Positions 9,186-19,491 of a stretch of 64,000 nt of DNA are shown piece by piece. The stretch is from Curculioniphilus buchneri (GTDB taxonomy: Bacteria; Pseudomonadota; Gammaproteobacteria; Enterobacterales; Enterobacteriaceae). The DNA is taken from assembly GCF_964275155.1 (NCBI RefSeq), contig NZ_OZ193413.1, positions 310,001 through 374,000 of the forward strand, written 5' to 3'. The stretch's first letter is position 1, and the number at the start of each line of letters is the position of its first letter. Below the pieces are notes generated by a model. It was not told where the DNA came from and made no database searches. It saw only the letters and a list, made by a program, of their open reading frames with translations. A program made the position numbers and the translations under genes.

Positions 9186-9931
9186 CATACTAAAATAACA
9201 GTTTATTAACTATCGTTCATTGATAATAATATTGGTATTCGTGTATGTAAAAAATTTACATCTTCTTGCTAAATTTAGCTAATTTCCAATATAATCAATA
9301 TTTCAAACTTTAAAACGAATTTACTTACGTAATATTAAACTTTGTGGGTTTAATCCTTTCTTTTAAAAGATCATATTACTCATATAGCACTACTTGTTGC
9401 TTTGCTAAGCATAAAGCATATTAATATTTTTACTAAAAGACGACTTAAATACTTTTTTTTAATCTGAAAATATTTTTTTAATAAATGAATTCAACCACCA
9501 TACTGTTAATCATCAATATTTAAAATCATATCAATAATTGAACGGTAAATTTATTAAATCATTAATTGATAATTAATAAAAATATTACAGATTACAATAA
9601 TCTTTTTCTATTTTTAAAGTAATTTTTAATAGTTCATTATTGTGATGATTGATCATGTAACGACAATATATACAGCAACTCATATGAATTAAATTAATCC
9701 AAAAGATTCAAATGAGGATTAATTATATACATAAATGAATATATAAAATATACATATAAAAATAAAATATGACATAGTTTTTTTCAGCTTTATTAAGTTT
9801 TTTTAATAATAAAAAACATTATTTAATCGGAGACGAGAGTTTAAAACGTGCATTTTTTTCTATTTTCATCAAATAAAGTATCTGGAGATAATCTGGATAT
9901 TTTCATAAATTAATTATAGAAAACAATTTCC
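9186..9931. other. Spacer where ratB and ratA are expected
   Basis: About 750 bp, extremely AT-rich. In E. coli the two small leftward genes ratB and ratA lie here between bamE and smpB. I see no recognisable remnant, hairpin or promoter of note. Confidence 0.55.
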
Positions 9932-10414
9932 ATGATTACAAAGAAAGTCAATAATACCGATGTAACTATTATCTTGAATAATAAAAAAATTTCTCATAAA
10001 TATCATGTGAAACAAAAGATTGAAGCAGGACTTGTGTTGAAAGGATGGGAAGTCAAATCATTACGTGCTAATAAAGTTAGCATTAGTGATAGCTATGTGC
10101 TTTTGAAACATGGCGAAGCTTACCTTTTATCTGCAATGTTTCAACCACTTATCACATCTTCTTCCCATGTACTGTATGATCCTATACGTATCCGCAAATT
10201 ACTTTTAAAAAAACGCGAATTAATTTCATTATACGGTTATGTTAACAAAAAAGGTTACACGGTTATCATGCTATCACTTTACTGGAAACAAGCTTGGGTA
10301 AAAGCAACTATCGGTCTGGTTCAAGGTAAAAAAGAGTATGATCTTCGCATGAAAATTAAAGAACGACAATGGAAAATTGATAGAGCTCGAGTCATGAAGT
10401 ATACTAAACCATAG
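9932..10414 (+). CDS. smpB: SsrA-binding protein SmpB
   Basis: SmpB binds the tRNA-like domain of tmRNA and brings it to stalled ribosomes for trans-translation. At 160 residues it matches E. coli. The OB-fold core is clear: KGWEVKSLRANKVSISDSYV, then SLYGYVNKKGYTVIMLSLYW. The C-terminal tail reads GKKEYDLRMKIKERQW where E. coli has GKKQHDKRSDIKEREW, so the tail that inserts into the ribosomal mRNA channel is kept but with the DKR reduced to DLR. It lies 44 bp before ssrA, its RNA partner, as in most enterobacteria. Confidence 0.97.
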   Translation: MITKKVNNTDVTIILNNKKISHKYHVKQKIEAGLVLKGWEVKSLRANKVSISDSYVLLKHGEAYLLSAMFQPLITSSSHVLYDPIRIRKLLLKKRELISLYGYVNKKGYTVIMLSLYWKQAWVKATIGLVQGKKEYDLRMKIKERQWKIDRARVMKYTKP

Positions 10415-10416
10415 TC

Positions 10417-10445
10417 TTGCAGTATTCAAAAAAATTTGCTATAAT
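10417..10445 (+). promoter_or_regulatory. Promoter of ssrA
   Basis: TTGCAG (10417-10422) and a perfect TATAAT (10440-10445) are 17 bp apart, a near-ideal sigma-70 promoter. The predicted start near 10452 leaves a leader of about 7 bases before the mature tmRNA 5' end at 10459, as expected for RNase P processing. It begins immediately after the smpB stop codon. Confidence 0.85.
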
Positions 10446-10458
10446 AAAACACGAAATT

Positions 10459-10842
10459 GGGGCTGATTTTGGATTCGACGGATTTTACGAAATCTAAGGT
10501 GCGTGCCGAGGTGAGGTTGGCCTCGTAAATAAACCTCAAAAAAATAATTGCAAATGATTCGCAATATGAGTCTGTCGCTTTAGCGGCTTAATCAGCTTAA
10601 ATACTGAAGACTCCCTCTCTTGTCTAGCTTTTTCTCTTTGAGTAGGACAGATATAAGAAAGAGAGGTCAAATGAAAAGAAGATCGCGTGGATGTTTTGCC
10701 TAGAATTGAAACGTTAAACCTAATTAGGCTAGTTTGTGGGCAGCGTGTCCATTCGCAGCTGACAAATAAAAAAAATGGACTATGCATGTAGTACCGTAGA
10801 TATAGCAACTTCCGGACGCGGGTTCAAATCCCGCCAGCTCCA
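10459..10842 (+). ncRNA. ssrA: Transfer-messenger RNA (tmRNA)
   Basis: tmRNA rescues stalled ribosomes with SmpB. The 5' end GGGGCTGATTTTGGATTCGACGG and the 3' part GACGCGGGTTCAAATCCCG / CCAGCTCC match enterobacterial tmRNA, with a 7-bp acceptor stem GGGGCTG/CAGCTCC that includes the G3-U pair read by alanyl-tRNA synthetase. The resume codon GCA is at 10550. After the discriminator A (10842) the genome reads TCA, not CCA, so the CCA end must be added by nucleotidyltransferase. A 90-residue antisense frame inside this gene is not real. Confidence 0.97.
10550..10591 (+). other. tmRNA tag-peptide reading frame
   Basis: The internal mRNA-like frame starts at the resume codon GCA and reads ANDSQYESVALAA, then TAA at 10589-10591. 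The last four residues (ALAA) keep the degradation signal recognised by ClpXP and similar proteases in E. coli (ANDENYALAA). At 13 encoded residues the tag is three longer than that of E. coli; as far as I recall, Yersinia-like enterobacteria have tags of this longer ANDSQYES type. Confidence 0.9.
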
Positions 10843-10845
10843 TCA

Positions 10846-11821
10846 CTACTGATGCTCTTTACAATTTTAATAAAGTTAAATGTATTTTTCTGACAAAACA
10901 TAATATCCTGTTTTGCCAGATAGCATCTGCATTTCATTAAACTAATTAAATTTAGTATTTTATTTTTCCTAAGATACCGTATGTTCTTACATATCTATAA
11001 GAAGTGTATGCATTAAATTTCGTAAATAGTAGCATGGTCATGATTGGATGACGACGATGAGATATTTATTATAGGTATATGAAATTTTATACACTAAATA
11101 AAAATTACGTCGTTGAAGTATCACGAATGATTGACATAAGCATTAAGTATCCATTGATTCATTTATTGATATTAATGCTCAGCATTATATGCTATCAATA
11201 ATCACCTTTCGATCGTTATATAATTAACTGAAATTAGCCTGTATTATCTTTTGATCTTCAAGCTAGGTTGTAATATGTTTACAACAAGTTGCATTATGTC
11301 CTTTATGAAGGAACAATAGCATTTAATTGTTGTATTAGTAAATCCAATATGGTTAGCTTCCTTGCATAAATAGCATATTAAGTTTGTATGATACATACGA
11401 TTCAAAATTCAAAACTAGTTTTTATTCTGACAAGACTCCTTCATTATCCCTAATTTCTATAAAGTTTTCATTATGAACATCAATCCATTTTAGATAGCTA
11501 AAATCAAAAATATATGCAAATAGAGCTTGAAAACCATCTAGATTACATAAGAGAAATATTGCTATTAAAATCGTAATATGATTCTTTTTTTACCACTAAA
11601 AATGGTACACTATTAGTATTTTTTCTAGTTTTTATATCTAAATTAAATAAAAAATATTCAGTATGAAAATGTTTTAATTTGAGTATCGTAATCGGTATGC
11701 ATGATGTAGCAAAAACGTTACTACCTTGGGAATTTTATTAGTTGTGAATAAATGCTATTCTTTATTTTAAGAATAATATTTTATTTTTCATTAAATTAAT
11801 AATTAAGAGGTTCTTAAAAAC
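10846..11821. other. Spacer ssrA-plsB
   Basis: Just under 1 kb without a gene. It holds the ssrA downstream hairpin and a few short imperfect inverted repeats (for example around 11269-11285). No tRNA and no phage or integrase trace is visible, although ssrA is a common integration site. Confidence 0.6.
10889..10920. terminator. Hairpin downstream of ssrA
   Basis: CAAAACA (10894-10900) pairs with TGTTTTG (10909-10915), and TCTG/CAGA extend the stem after one mismatch; the loop has 8 bases. It lies about 47 bp after the tmRNA 3' end. No T-run follows on the + strand, so a termination role is only possible. Confidence 0.4.
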
Positions 11822-14284
11822 ATGCTAAGTTGGCGTAAATATTATTACATACTTTTAAACTTTTACATAAACTTCTTGGTAAGAAGTAAAATAATCCCAA
11901 CTGATTTTTTTGATAAAATTGATATAGATTCCCATAAACCCATAGTTTATGTACTGCCTTATGATTCTCAAATAGATTTGTTAACTTTGCGTCAACAGTG
12001 CTCGAAACATGGATTATCTGATCCGTTAATACCTATTAATATAGATGGTATTATTTTGAAACGTTATATCTTTATTCATGAAAGAGCACATTTTTTAAAG
12101 AAATATGAACAAAAATCAGATCTTGTAGAATTATTACACCATTATCTTAATCTGCATATTTCTCATCCAGAATTAGATGTACAAATGGTTCCCGTCTTGG
12201 TTATGTTTGGTCGTTCGCCTGGTAAAGGACTAAGATTCAATCAAGATAAACCACATTTTCATAGATTAAATGGCATTAAAAAATTCATCGAATTACTTTG
12301 GTTCGGTCGAGATAATTTTATCCATTTTTCAACACCTTGTTCTATGCGACATATAGCTACCGAACATGGCATCAACAAAGCTATTGTACAAAAACTTATT
12401 CGTTTGACACGTATTCATTTTTTTCGTCAAAAACTAGTTATAGCAGGCCCTCGTCTTCCAATACACCAAGATTTATTAAAGACATTACTGGTTTCTAAAA
12501 CTATTGAACATGCAGTAAAAGATGAAGCACGCAGTAAAAAAATATCGTTAGAAAAAGCACAAAAAAACGCTATTGAAATTATAGAAGAAATTGCTGCAAA
12601 TTTTTCTTATGAAGTAATACGTTTATCTGATCGGGTGTTAGGATGGATATGGCACTGGCTTTATCAAGGCGTATACGTATGCAATATTGATCGAGTTCAT
12701 AAATTGGCAGAAAGAGGATATGAGATTGTTTATGTACCTTGTCATCGTAGTCATATGGATTATTTAATTCTTTCTTATGTGCTTTATCACCAGGGATTAG
12801 TTCCACCACATATTGCTGCTGGCATTAATCTTAGTTTTTGGCCTGTTGGTTCATTTTTTCGTCGGTTAGGTGCATTTTTTATACGTCGTACATTTAAAGG
12901 TAATAAACTTTATTCTACTATTTTTAGAGAATATCTTGTTGAATTATTTACTCTGGGATCTTCAGTAGAATATTTTATTGAAGGTAGCCGTTCTCGTACA
13001 GGACTTCTTTTAGAACCAAAGACAGGTATTTTGACTATGACTATACAGGCAATGCTACGTAGTAGTAATCGACGACCAATTACATTAGTGCCAGTTTATA
13101 TCGGTTATGAACATGTTCTAGAAGTAGCAAGCTACACTAAAGAGTTACATGGTGCGAAAAAGGAAAAAGACGGCCTGTGGAAAACTGTGCGTAGTTTGTG
13201 CAAGTTATGTAATTTAGGCCAAGGATATATTAATTTTGGAGATCCATTACCTTTAGTTCCTTGGTTATCTCAACGAATACCACAATGGCGTAACTCTATC
13301 GACCAAAGCGAATCTCAACGTCCCAGCTGGTTAGTACCGGCAGTAAATAAAATTGCTACTACCATGATGATTCGCATTAATAATGCAGCTGCTGCTAATG
13401 CGATTAATCTTTGCGCTAATATCTTACTGGCTTCTCGATCGCATGCGTTACTTCGTCAAGAAGTATTATCCCAACTAATTTGTTATCTTAAATTATTACG
13501 TAATGTACCATATGCACCGGAAGTTACAGTTCCTAACATGACACCTGAAGCATTACTAGAACATGCATTGATCATGAAAAAGTTTACAATAAAACAACAT
13601 CCTCTCGGAGAGATTATTTTATTGTCTTGTGATCAAGCCGTACTTATGACTTATTATCGTAATAATATCTACCATTTGCTGATTATACCAGCTTTAATAG
13701 CGTGTATAATTGTTAATCATTTTGGTATACAACGTGAACAACTATACCAAAAAATCAAGCTATTGCATCCGTTTTTAAAATCAGAATTATTCATGCGTTT
13801 CAGCACAGAAGAATTACCATCAGTAATTGATAATTTTGTTATTGAACTAGAATGTCAGGGACTGTTAATATTACAGGGTACTCAGTTGTATGCAGTTCAA
13901 TCAAAATCGAATACTCTAACACTTCTTGCTGATAGTATACGGGGCATACTACAGCGTTATGCCATCGTTTTTTCATTATTACAAACTTCATCATGTCTTT
14001 TTCATCGGGAGATATTAGAGCAAAAAAGCCGTATGATAACTCAACAATTATCTATTCTACATGACAGAAATGTACCTGAATTTTTTGACAAAAAAATATT
14101 TTCTTCCTTAGTAGCGACATTGCGATCAGAACAGTACACTAACGATATTGGAAATATTAATAATGACAAAATAAAAGAAATATTAGATATTTTAAGCGCA
14201 TTAATTTATCCTGACGTTTTTTACATCATTCAAAGAGCTACTTTATTAATAAAAGTTAATACTGATAAGAACATCATTATTTAA
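11822..14284 (+). CDS. plsB: Glycerol-3-phosphate acyltransferase PlsB
   Basis: PlsB acylates glycerol-3-phosphate at position 1 from acyl-ACP or acyl-CoA, the first step of phospholipid synthesis, at the inner membrane. The 820-residue protein is close to E. coli PlsB (807) and aligns throughout. The acyltransferase box CHRSHMDY gives H308 and D313 (HX4D); the substrate-binding box reads EGSRSRTG where E. coli has EGGRSRTG. The N-terminus is a few residues shorter than some enterobacterial versions. It converges on ubiA, as in E. coli, with 137 bp between the stops. The alternative PlsX route seems lost from the fab cluster in this window. Confidence 0.97.
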   Translation: MLSWRKYYYILLNFYINFLVRSKIIPTDFFDKIDIDSHKPIVYVLPYDSQIDLLTLRQQCSKHGLSDPLIPINIDGIILKRYIFIHERAHFLKKYEQKSDLVELLHHYLNLHISHPELDVQMVPVLVMFGRSPGKGLRFNQDKPHFHRLNGIKKFIELLWFGRDNFIHFSTPCSMRHIATEHGINKAIVQKLIRLTRIHFFRQKLVIAGPRLPIHQDLLKTLLVSKTIEHAVKDEARSKKISLEKAQKNAIEIIEEIAANFSYEVIRLSDRVLGWIWHWLYQGVYVCNIDRVHKLAERGYEIVYVPCHRSHMDYLILSYVLYHQGLVPPHIAAGINLSFWPVGSFFRRLGAFFIRRTFKGNKLYSTIFREYLVELFTLGSSVEYFIEGSRSRTGLLLEPKTGILTMTIQAMLRSSNRRPITLVPVYIGYEHVLEVASYTKELHGAKKEKDGLWKTVRSLCKLCNLGQGYINFGDPLPLVPWLSQRIPQWRNSIDQSESQRPSWLVPAVNKIATTMMIRINNAAAANAINLCANILLASRSHALLRQEVLSQLICYLKLLRNVPYAPEVTVPNMTPEALLEHALIMKKFTIKQHPLGEIILLSCDQAVLMTYYRNNIYHLLIIPALIACIIVNHFGIQREQLYQKIKLLHPFLKSELFMRFSTEELPSVIDNFVIELECQGLLILQGTQLYAVQSKSNTLTLLADSIRGILQRYAIVFSLLQTSSCLFHREILEQKSRMITQQLSILHDRNVPEFFDKKIFSSLVATLRSEQYTNDIGNINNDKIKEILDILSALIYPDVFYIIQRATLLIKVNTDKNIII

Positions 14285-14421
14285 ATAAACAAACTTAACA
14301 CAACTTTATAATATAAATACAAAAACTAATAATATGTATGAGAGATTATTCGTTCAGCAAAGTAATATTTATTATAAATAACTAATTTTAGAAAACGACA
14401 TGGATGAACGTGCATTTTAAT

Positions 14422-15276
14422 TTATAAAAAACTTAATGCAATACCAATAAACACTAGCATACCGATAAAATTATTATTTAGAAATGCTTGGTAATAAGCC
14501 TGTCGTTTGCGTCTAATAATTAATTTTTTTTGCCAAAAAAATAATCCTGCTACTCCAAGTAAAGTGAGATAAAAAACTCTACTAAGCTCCATGCGATAAC
14601 CAATGATAGTTAGTAAAACTAATGTAATTAATTGCAATAATCCAATAATAAATGCATCTTTTCGACCGAAAAGAATGGCGGTCGACTTGATACCGATACG
14701 TAAATCATCATCTCGATCTATCATTGCATATTGAGTGTCATATGATATTGTCCAAATGACGTTCGTTAAAAAAAGTAACCAACAGTTTACTGTTAAACAC
14801 TTGTTTATTTCCATAAACACCATAGGAATTGACCAACTAAATGCTATTCCTAGTATTAGCTGTGGTAAATATATATATTGTTTCATAAACGGATATATCC
14901 ACATTAACACTAATGCTATGATTGACAGTACTATAGTTGTAGTATGTAACATTAGTACTAGTATGAAAGACAAACTTATTAACACAATAAATAATAATAT
15001 GGCTTCATGAGACTTAATTACACCGCTAGGCAATGGACGATTACAAGTACGTTTGACGTAACCGTCAATTTTACGATCAGTATAATCATTTATTACACAA
15101 CCGGCCGTACGCATTAACCATACTCCCAAAACAAATATCGTTAATGTTTTTATCGTTGGTATACCTTGGCTCGCTAACCATAGTGCCCATAGTGTTGGCC
15201 ATAGTAATAGTAATAAACCTATTGGTTTATTAATTCGCATCAAAACATAATATGCTTGCCAACGATTCCAATTCAC
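14422..15276 (-). CDS. ubiA: 4-hydroxybenzoate octaprenyltransferase
   Basis: UbiA attaches the polyprenyl tail to 4-hydroxybenzoate in ubiquinone synthesis, in the inner membrane. The 284-residue protein is strongly hydrophobic with about eight or nine membrane segments. Both Asp-rich prenyl-diphosphate sites are present: NDYTDRKID, and DRDDDLRIGIKSTAILFG. The start is a GTG (15276-15274) giving MNWNRW, which fits the E. coli N-terminus; no clear ribosome-binding site precedes it. ubiC, which makes 4-hydroxybenzoate and sits upstream in E. coli, is not seen in the 3-kb spacer beyond, so the substrate source is unknown. Its retention fits an aerobic respiratory chain feeding the ATP synthase. 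Confidence 0.96.
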   Translation of the reverse strand: MNWNRWQAYYVLMRINKPIGLLLLLWPTLWALWLASQGIPTIKTLTIFVLGVWLMRTAGCVINDYTDRKIDGYVKRTCNRPLPSGVIKSHEAILLFIVLISLSFILVLMLHTTTIVLSIIALVLMWIYPFMKQYIYLPQLILGIAFSWSIPMVFMEINKCLTVNCWLLFLTNVIWTISYDTQYAMIDRDDDLRIGIKSTAILFGRKDAFIIGLLQLITLVLLTIIGYRMELSRVFYLTLLGVAGLFFWQKKLIIRRKRQAYYQAFLNNNFIGMLVFIGIALSFL

Positions 15277-18200
15277 GATATAAAAAATACAATGAGTGCT
15301 TCAGTTCTTTAGTTTACTTTAATAAATAATGGCTGTTATGAAACAATTAGGCATAAAGGAACCCTTTCATTAAAATATGTTGATCGTTCAATCAACTAAT
15401 TAAAATTAGTTTTCTAAATTTTTAAATTAATTTCCACCATGAGTAAATGAATGATAATTATAAAACATGCTAATTATCTTAAAATTTCTATTTTTTATAA
15501 TAATTTATTTAGTTAACTGTAAAAATTTTTACCGGAATTAAAACTGTACTAAATACTAGTATATTTTTAATATTTTAAATTACATTTTTGTATCATATAG
15601 AGAAGTATTGTTTTAAACAGTCGTAATATTATACGTTATTTCAAAAAGTTACAATAATTAATACCAACTTACATACTCATCTTTGATCTTATTTAAGTGT
15701 TATATATTGTCTCTGTGCCATTAAAAATATTGTTTAGTATGATGCATATATAACTTTTTCTACGTTAATGTATTATACTATTTGGTTAGTTGATTCTTCT
15801 TGCACCCAGGAGTGAAAATTCTTATTTATTAAGACTTCATTAATATATTCATATTATTTTCTAATTTTATTATTTTTAAATATATTAATAAATATATTTT
15901 TAACATTTTTCAGCATAGTGATATAAGTATAATATACCATCTCACTCTTGATGTATGTATTAGCGGTGATTCATAATGTGACACTCAATGTCATACTCAT
16001 TGTTTCCTGGTCTTTCCTATTTAGGCATTGAGTATTTAAATGATTTTGACATTAGGTTGGCTAGTATGCTGATAGTCTTGACATTTGTGCTGACATCTTT
16101 AGTATTCTAAATAATATTGATTAACAATAGCACGTAGTCAGAGATTTAATGATTCAAAGTCTGTACATTATTAATGTATCTCAATCAATCTAATACATCG
16201 TATTTCAATAACTAATGACAGCATCCGAGCTATGGTATTATTTAGATAATAATTTAATATTTAATAAAGGATATACTATGTTTTTCCAAAAAAATTAGAG
16301 TTAAAAAATATGCTTAGAGCATTAAGATAAATGAGATAAAGCTACATTTTATTTATAAATTAGAAAAATATTAGACTAATTAATGATTATTACATAAACG
16401 ATCGTACGGTTTTTACCACTTATACACTTTGTATTTTGCACACATTAAAATGCATAGATAATCTAATTGAAGATGCATTGAATGAGACTTCAAATAAGAT
16501 CAATGTATAATAATTATTTTTATAATTTTATAATAAGAAGTGATAACATGATGTGCGTTTAAATTGCTATTTAAGAAAAATTTTAGTTATATGTATATTA
16601 TAATATGATTATATATGATAATACGCATTCATACGAGAATTTAACGTGATATTTGTAATTTTTCGTCTTATCAGTAATACACTCTCATATTTACGGTTAA
16701 TAATATGTAATTTATTAATACATAAATAAATATATATTTATATAAAATACATGATGTATGATAGATTTTCTTGTTATATTAGATTCTTACAAGAAAATAT
16801 AAGATTAAAATAAGCCATTAAAAAATTTTTTGTCCTATGAAAAAATATAAATAAAATAATTATATCTCATGATAGTCTACTAAAGATCTAGTATAACCAT
16901 ATTACTTTCGTAGTACGCTGTAAAGTTTATTTATTTAGGTAAACATTGTTAGTATTCTGTTAAAGTTTAACACTCAATTACCATTCAATTAATTTCAAAT
17001 AATACGTATACAATTTTAATAATTGAACATAAGAAACATTATTCTTTTTTTAAAAAACTAAAGAAAAAAATTCTTTTTATAGAAAAAAGATTAGTTTCTA
17101 TCGTTACACAGGCGTATAACATATGCCAAGATTGCTATCTTTCTTAAATTAATGCGATTTCTATCCATACTAGAAATAATTAATTTAATAAATGATTTTT
17201 ATATGAGCTGTGATTATTCAATCCATAAAACATGAAAATATGTTGTATATTAGATCGTTATATGGTTCAATTCATCTACTTTTTAAGTAGTATGAAATAC
17301 TACAGTCTAGTTTTAATAAAAGATTACCCAGTGGTGATGATATAACTCAAAAATTACATTTATTTATTCTAAAATAAATGACTCCCTGGTACTCTAATTT
17401 TTATTAGAATATTATAAAATAATAATTAGTCATTATTAAATTTCACTTGATAAAATACATATTAAAATAATTTTTTTATGTTAAGTTTATGCATTCAAGA
17501 TGAAAGGATATTCCATAATAATTACTGTAGAAACAGTACTGAAAGTAATGTAAAGAATGCATTAGGTCCATGTATACGGCTGCACTACACTACTAATAAT
17601 ATAGACTACTATTGATTAGGTTAATTTTATCAAAATTAGATATTTAGATATAATAATATTGAAATACATTTCACTTATTCTATGATATACATACAAGTAT
17701 TATATTAATTAATTAAAATGTAATATGATGTTACTTTGGCATATATGTTACATCTCGTAAATTTATATTCTAATTTATTTTAGATACTAAGATAATTGTA
17801 AGATATATTATCTTTTATTTGGTAATATGATGAAACTGTATTACTAAATAATAAGTTACCTACATTATTTACCAATGAATTTGATATGAAATAACTCATG
17901 TTATTTTATTGATTAGTGAATCATAGTCAAATACACTAGTACATCATGTATGTAATATAAAATACATAGAATAAATCAAATTTATAATATTTTATTTTAT
18001 AAGAATAAGATTTATGAACAATCTCCTTTACTAAAGGATGACTTTTATTATATAGCTTTCATAATCATTCTGGAGTAGTTATGTTTTGATATCTGATCTG
18101 CATAAATTATAAACGTAATTAATTATGAATCATTTAATTTTTCCTATCTAAACTATACAAATATAATGGAAAATTATCATATTTCTTTTATGAAAGATCA

Positions 18201-18308
18201 ATAAAGTGCTTTTCAATATCATAGCAGTTAAGTTTATTTATTTAGTATGCTAAATCATTGTTTTTTAATTAATATGCTAGTTTTTTTAATGAAAGAGTAA
18301 GAGTCATC
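15277..18308. other. Large spacer ubiA-atpB
   Basis: Three kilobases without a recognisable gene between the divergent ubiA and atpB. Short islands around 15790-15830 and 15960-16110 are less AT-rich than the rest and give brief hydrophobic translations, but I could not match them to ubiC, atpI or anything else. A 7-bp perfect inverted repeat GTAGTAT/ATACTAC lies at 17287-17303. No convincing promoter for the atp operon was found near 18200-18300. Confidence 0.6.
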
Positions 18309-19130
18309 ATGTCTACTTCACAAGAAATCTCTTCTCCACAAAACTACATAGGCCACCATCTGAATCATCTTCAGCTAGACCTACGTACATTTGAGTTAGT
18401 AAATTCACATTCAATAAAATCTTTCTGGATATTGAATGTTGATTCAATGTTTTTTTCCTTACTACTAGGGTTGATTTTTTTAATTATTTTCATGAAAATC
18501 TCCAGAGGAGTCAATAGTAGTAAGGCACCCGGAAAATTACAAATCTTTATTGAATTAATAGTTGAATTCATTGATATTAGCGTACGGGAAATATACCATG
18601 GAAAAAGTAAACTAATCGCTCCTTTAGCACTCACCGTGTTTATTTGGATTTTTCTAATGAACTTAATGGATCTGTTGCCGATTGATTTATTGCCTTATAT
18701 TGGAAAATATGTTCTAGATTTGCCTACATTGCGCGTAGTACCATCCGCCGATATCAACATTACTTTATCAATGGCATTAGGTATTTTTATACTAATTATA
18801 TATTTCAATATAACAACAAAAGGGATTAGTGGCTTCATTAAAGAAATCACTTTTCAGCCATTCAATCATCCTGTGTTTATCCCCATTAATCTTATTCTTG
18901 AAGGAATCAGCCTACTTTCAAAACCAGTATCACTAGGTCTTCGATTATTTGGTAATATGTATTCAGGTGAATTAATTTTCATTTTGATTTCTGGTTTATT
19001 GCCGTGGTGGTTGCAATGGATTCTAAATGTGCCTTGGGCTATTTTTCACATTCTAATTATCACTCTTCAATCTTTTATTTTTATGATCTTGACGATTATT
19101 TATCTTTCAATAGCATCTGAAGAAAACTAA
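18309..19130 (+). CDS. atpB: ATP synthase subunit a (Fo)
   Basis: Subunit a forms the proton half-channels of Fo beside the c-ring. It has 273 residues (E. coli 271) and five to six membrane segments. The essential arginine is R212 in GLRLFGNMYSGE, matching E. coli R210. The N-terminal HHLNHLQLDL segment also matches. It is the first gene of the operon; atpI is not found before it. The ATG is chosen because it aligns with E. coli and AAGAG lies about 8 bases before it. Confidence 0.98.
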   Translation: MSTSQEISSPQNYIGHHLNHLQLDLRTFELVNSHSIKSFWILNVDSMFFSLLLGLIFLIIFMKISRGVNSSKAPGKLQIFIELIVEFIDISVREIYHGKSKLIAPLALTVFIWIFLMNLMDLLPIDLLPYIGKYVLDLPTLRVVPSADINITLSMALGIFILIIYFNITTKGISGFIKEITFQPFNHPVFIPINLILEGISLLSKPVSLGLRLFGNMYSGELIFILISGLLPWWLQWILNVPWAIFHILIITLQSFIFMILTIIYLSIASEEN

Positions 19131-19183
19131 TGATTATTCATTTTAATTTAATATTGAACTAAATTTAAACAATGGAGATTTCG

Positions 19184-19423
19184 ATGGAAAATTTGAATAT
19201 AGATTTATTATATATGGCTGCAGCTATAATGATGGGTTTAGCCGCAATTGGTGCTGCAATTGGCATTGGTATCTTAGGTGGAAAATTTTTGGAAGGCGCT
19301 GCACGTCAACCTGATCTAATTCCTCTGCTGCGAACACAATTTTTTATTGTCATGGGTCTTGTTGATGCTATTCCTATGATTGCTGTAGGATTAGGTCTTT
19401 ATATGATGTTTTCTATAAAGTAA
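19184..19423 (+). CDS. atpE: ATP synthase subunit c (Fo)
   Basis: Subunit c is the proteolipid that forms the rotating ring. With the start at 19184 (MENLNIDLLY) it has 79 residues, exactly as in E. coli; GGAG lies 8 bases upstream, so an in-frame ATG 12 bases earlier, which overlaps the ribosome-binding site, is rejected. Two membrane helices flank the polar loop ARQPD, and the proton-carrying residue is D61 in GLVDAIPM. It is almost unchanged from E. coli, showing strong purifying selection. Confidence 0.98.
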   Translation: MENLNIDLLYMAAAIMMGLAAIGAAIGIGILGGKFLEGAARQPDLIPLLRTQFFIVMGLVDAIPMIAVGLGLYMMFSIK

Positions 19424-19491
19424 TATTATAAATTTTAAACTAATTAATAGATATTGATACTAAAGCTAATTTTAATTGAGAGCGTGATGCT

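Noticed and set aside
9932..10414. smpB as impaired because the tail histidine is tyrosine
   Set aside because: Tyrosine at this place is common in other bacterial SmpB proteins; only the DKR to DLR change is unusual.
10536..10808. 90-codon reverse-strand frame
   Set aside because: It lies entirely antisense within the tmRNA gene and has no ribosome-binding site or family resemblance.
10843..11821. Phage or island insertion at the ssrA 3' end
   Set aside because: ssrA is a common integration site, but no integrase, direct repeat of its 3' end or foreign gene is seen downstream.
11822..14284. plsB as a defective enzyme because of EGSRSRTG
   Set aside because: Family members vary at the third position of this motif (G, T or S as I recall), and the HX4D catalytic residues are intact.
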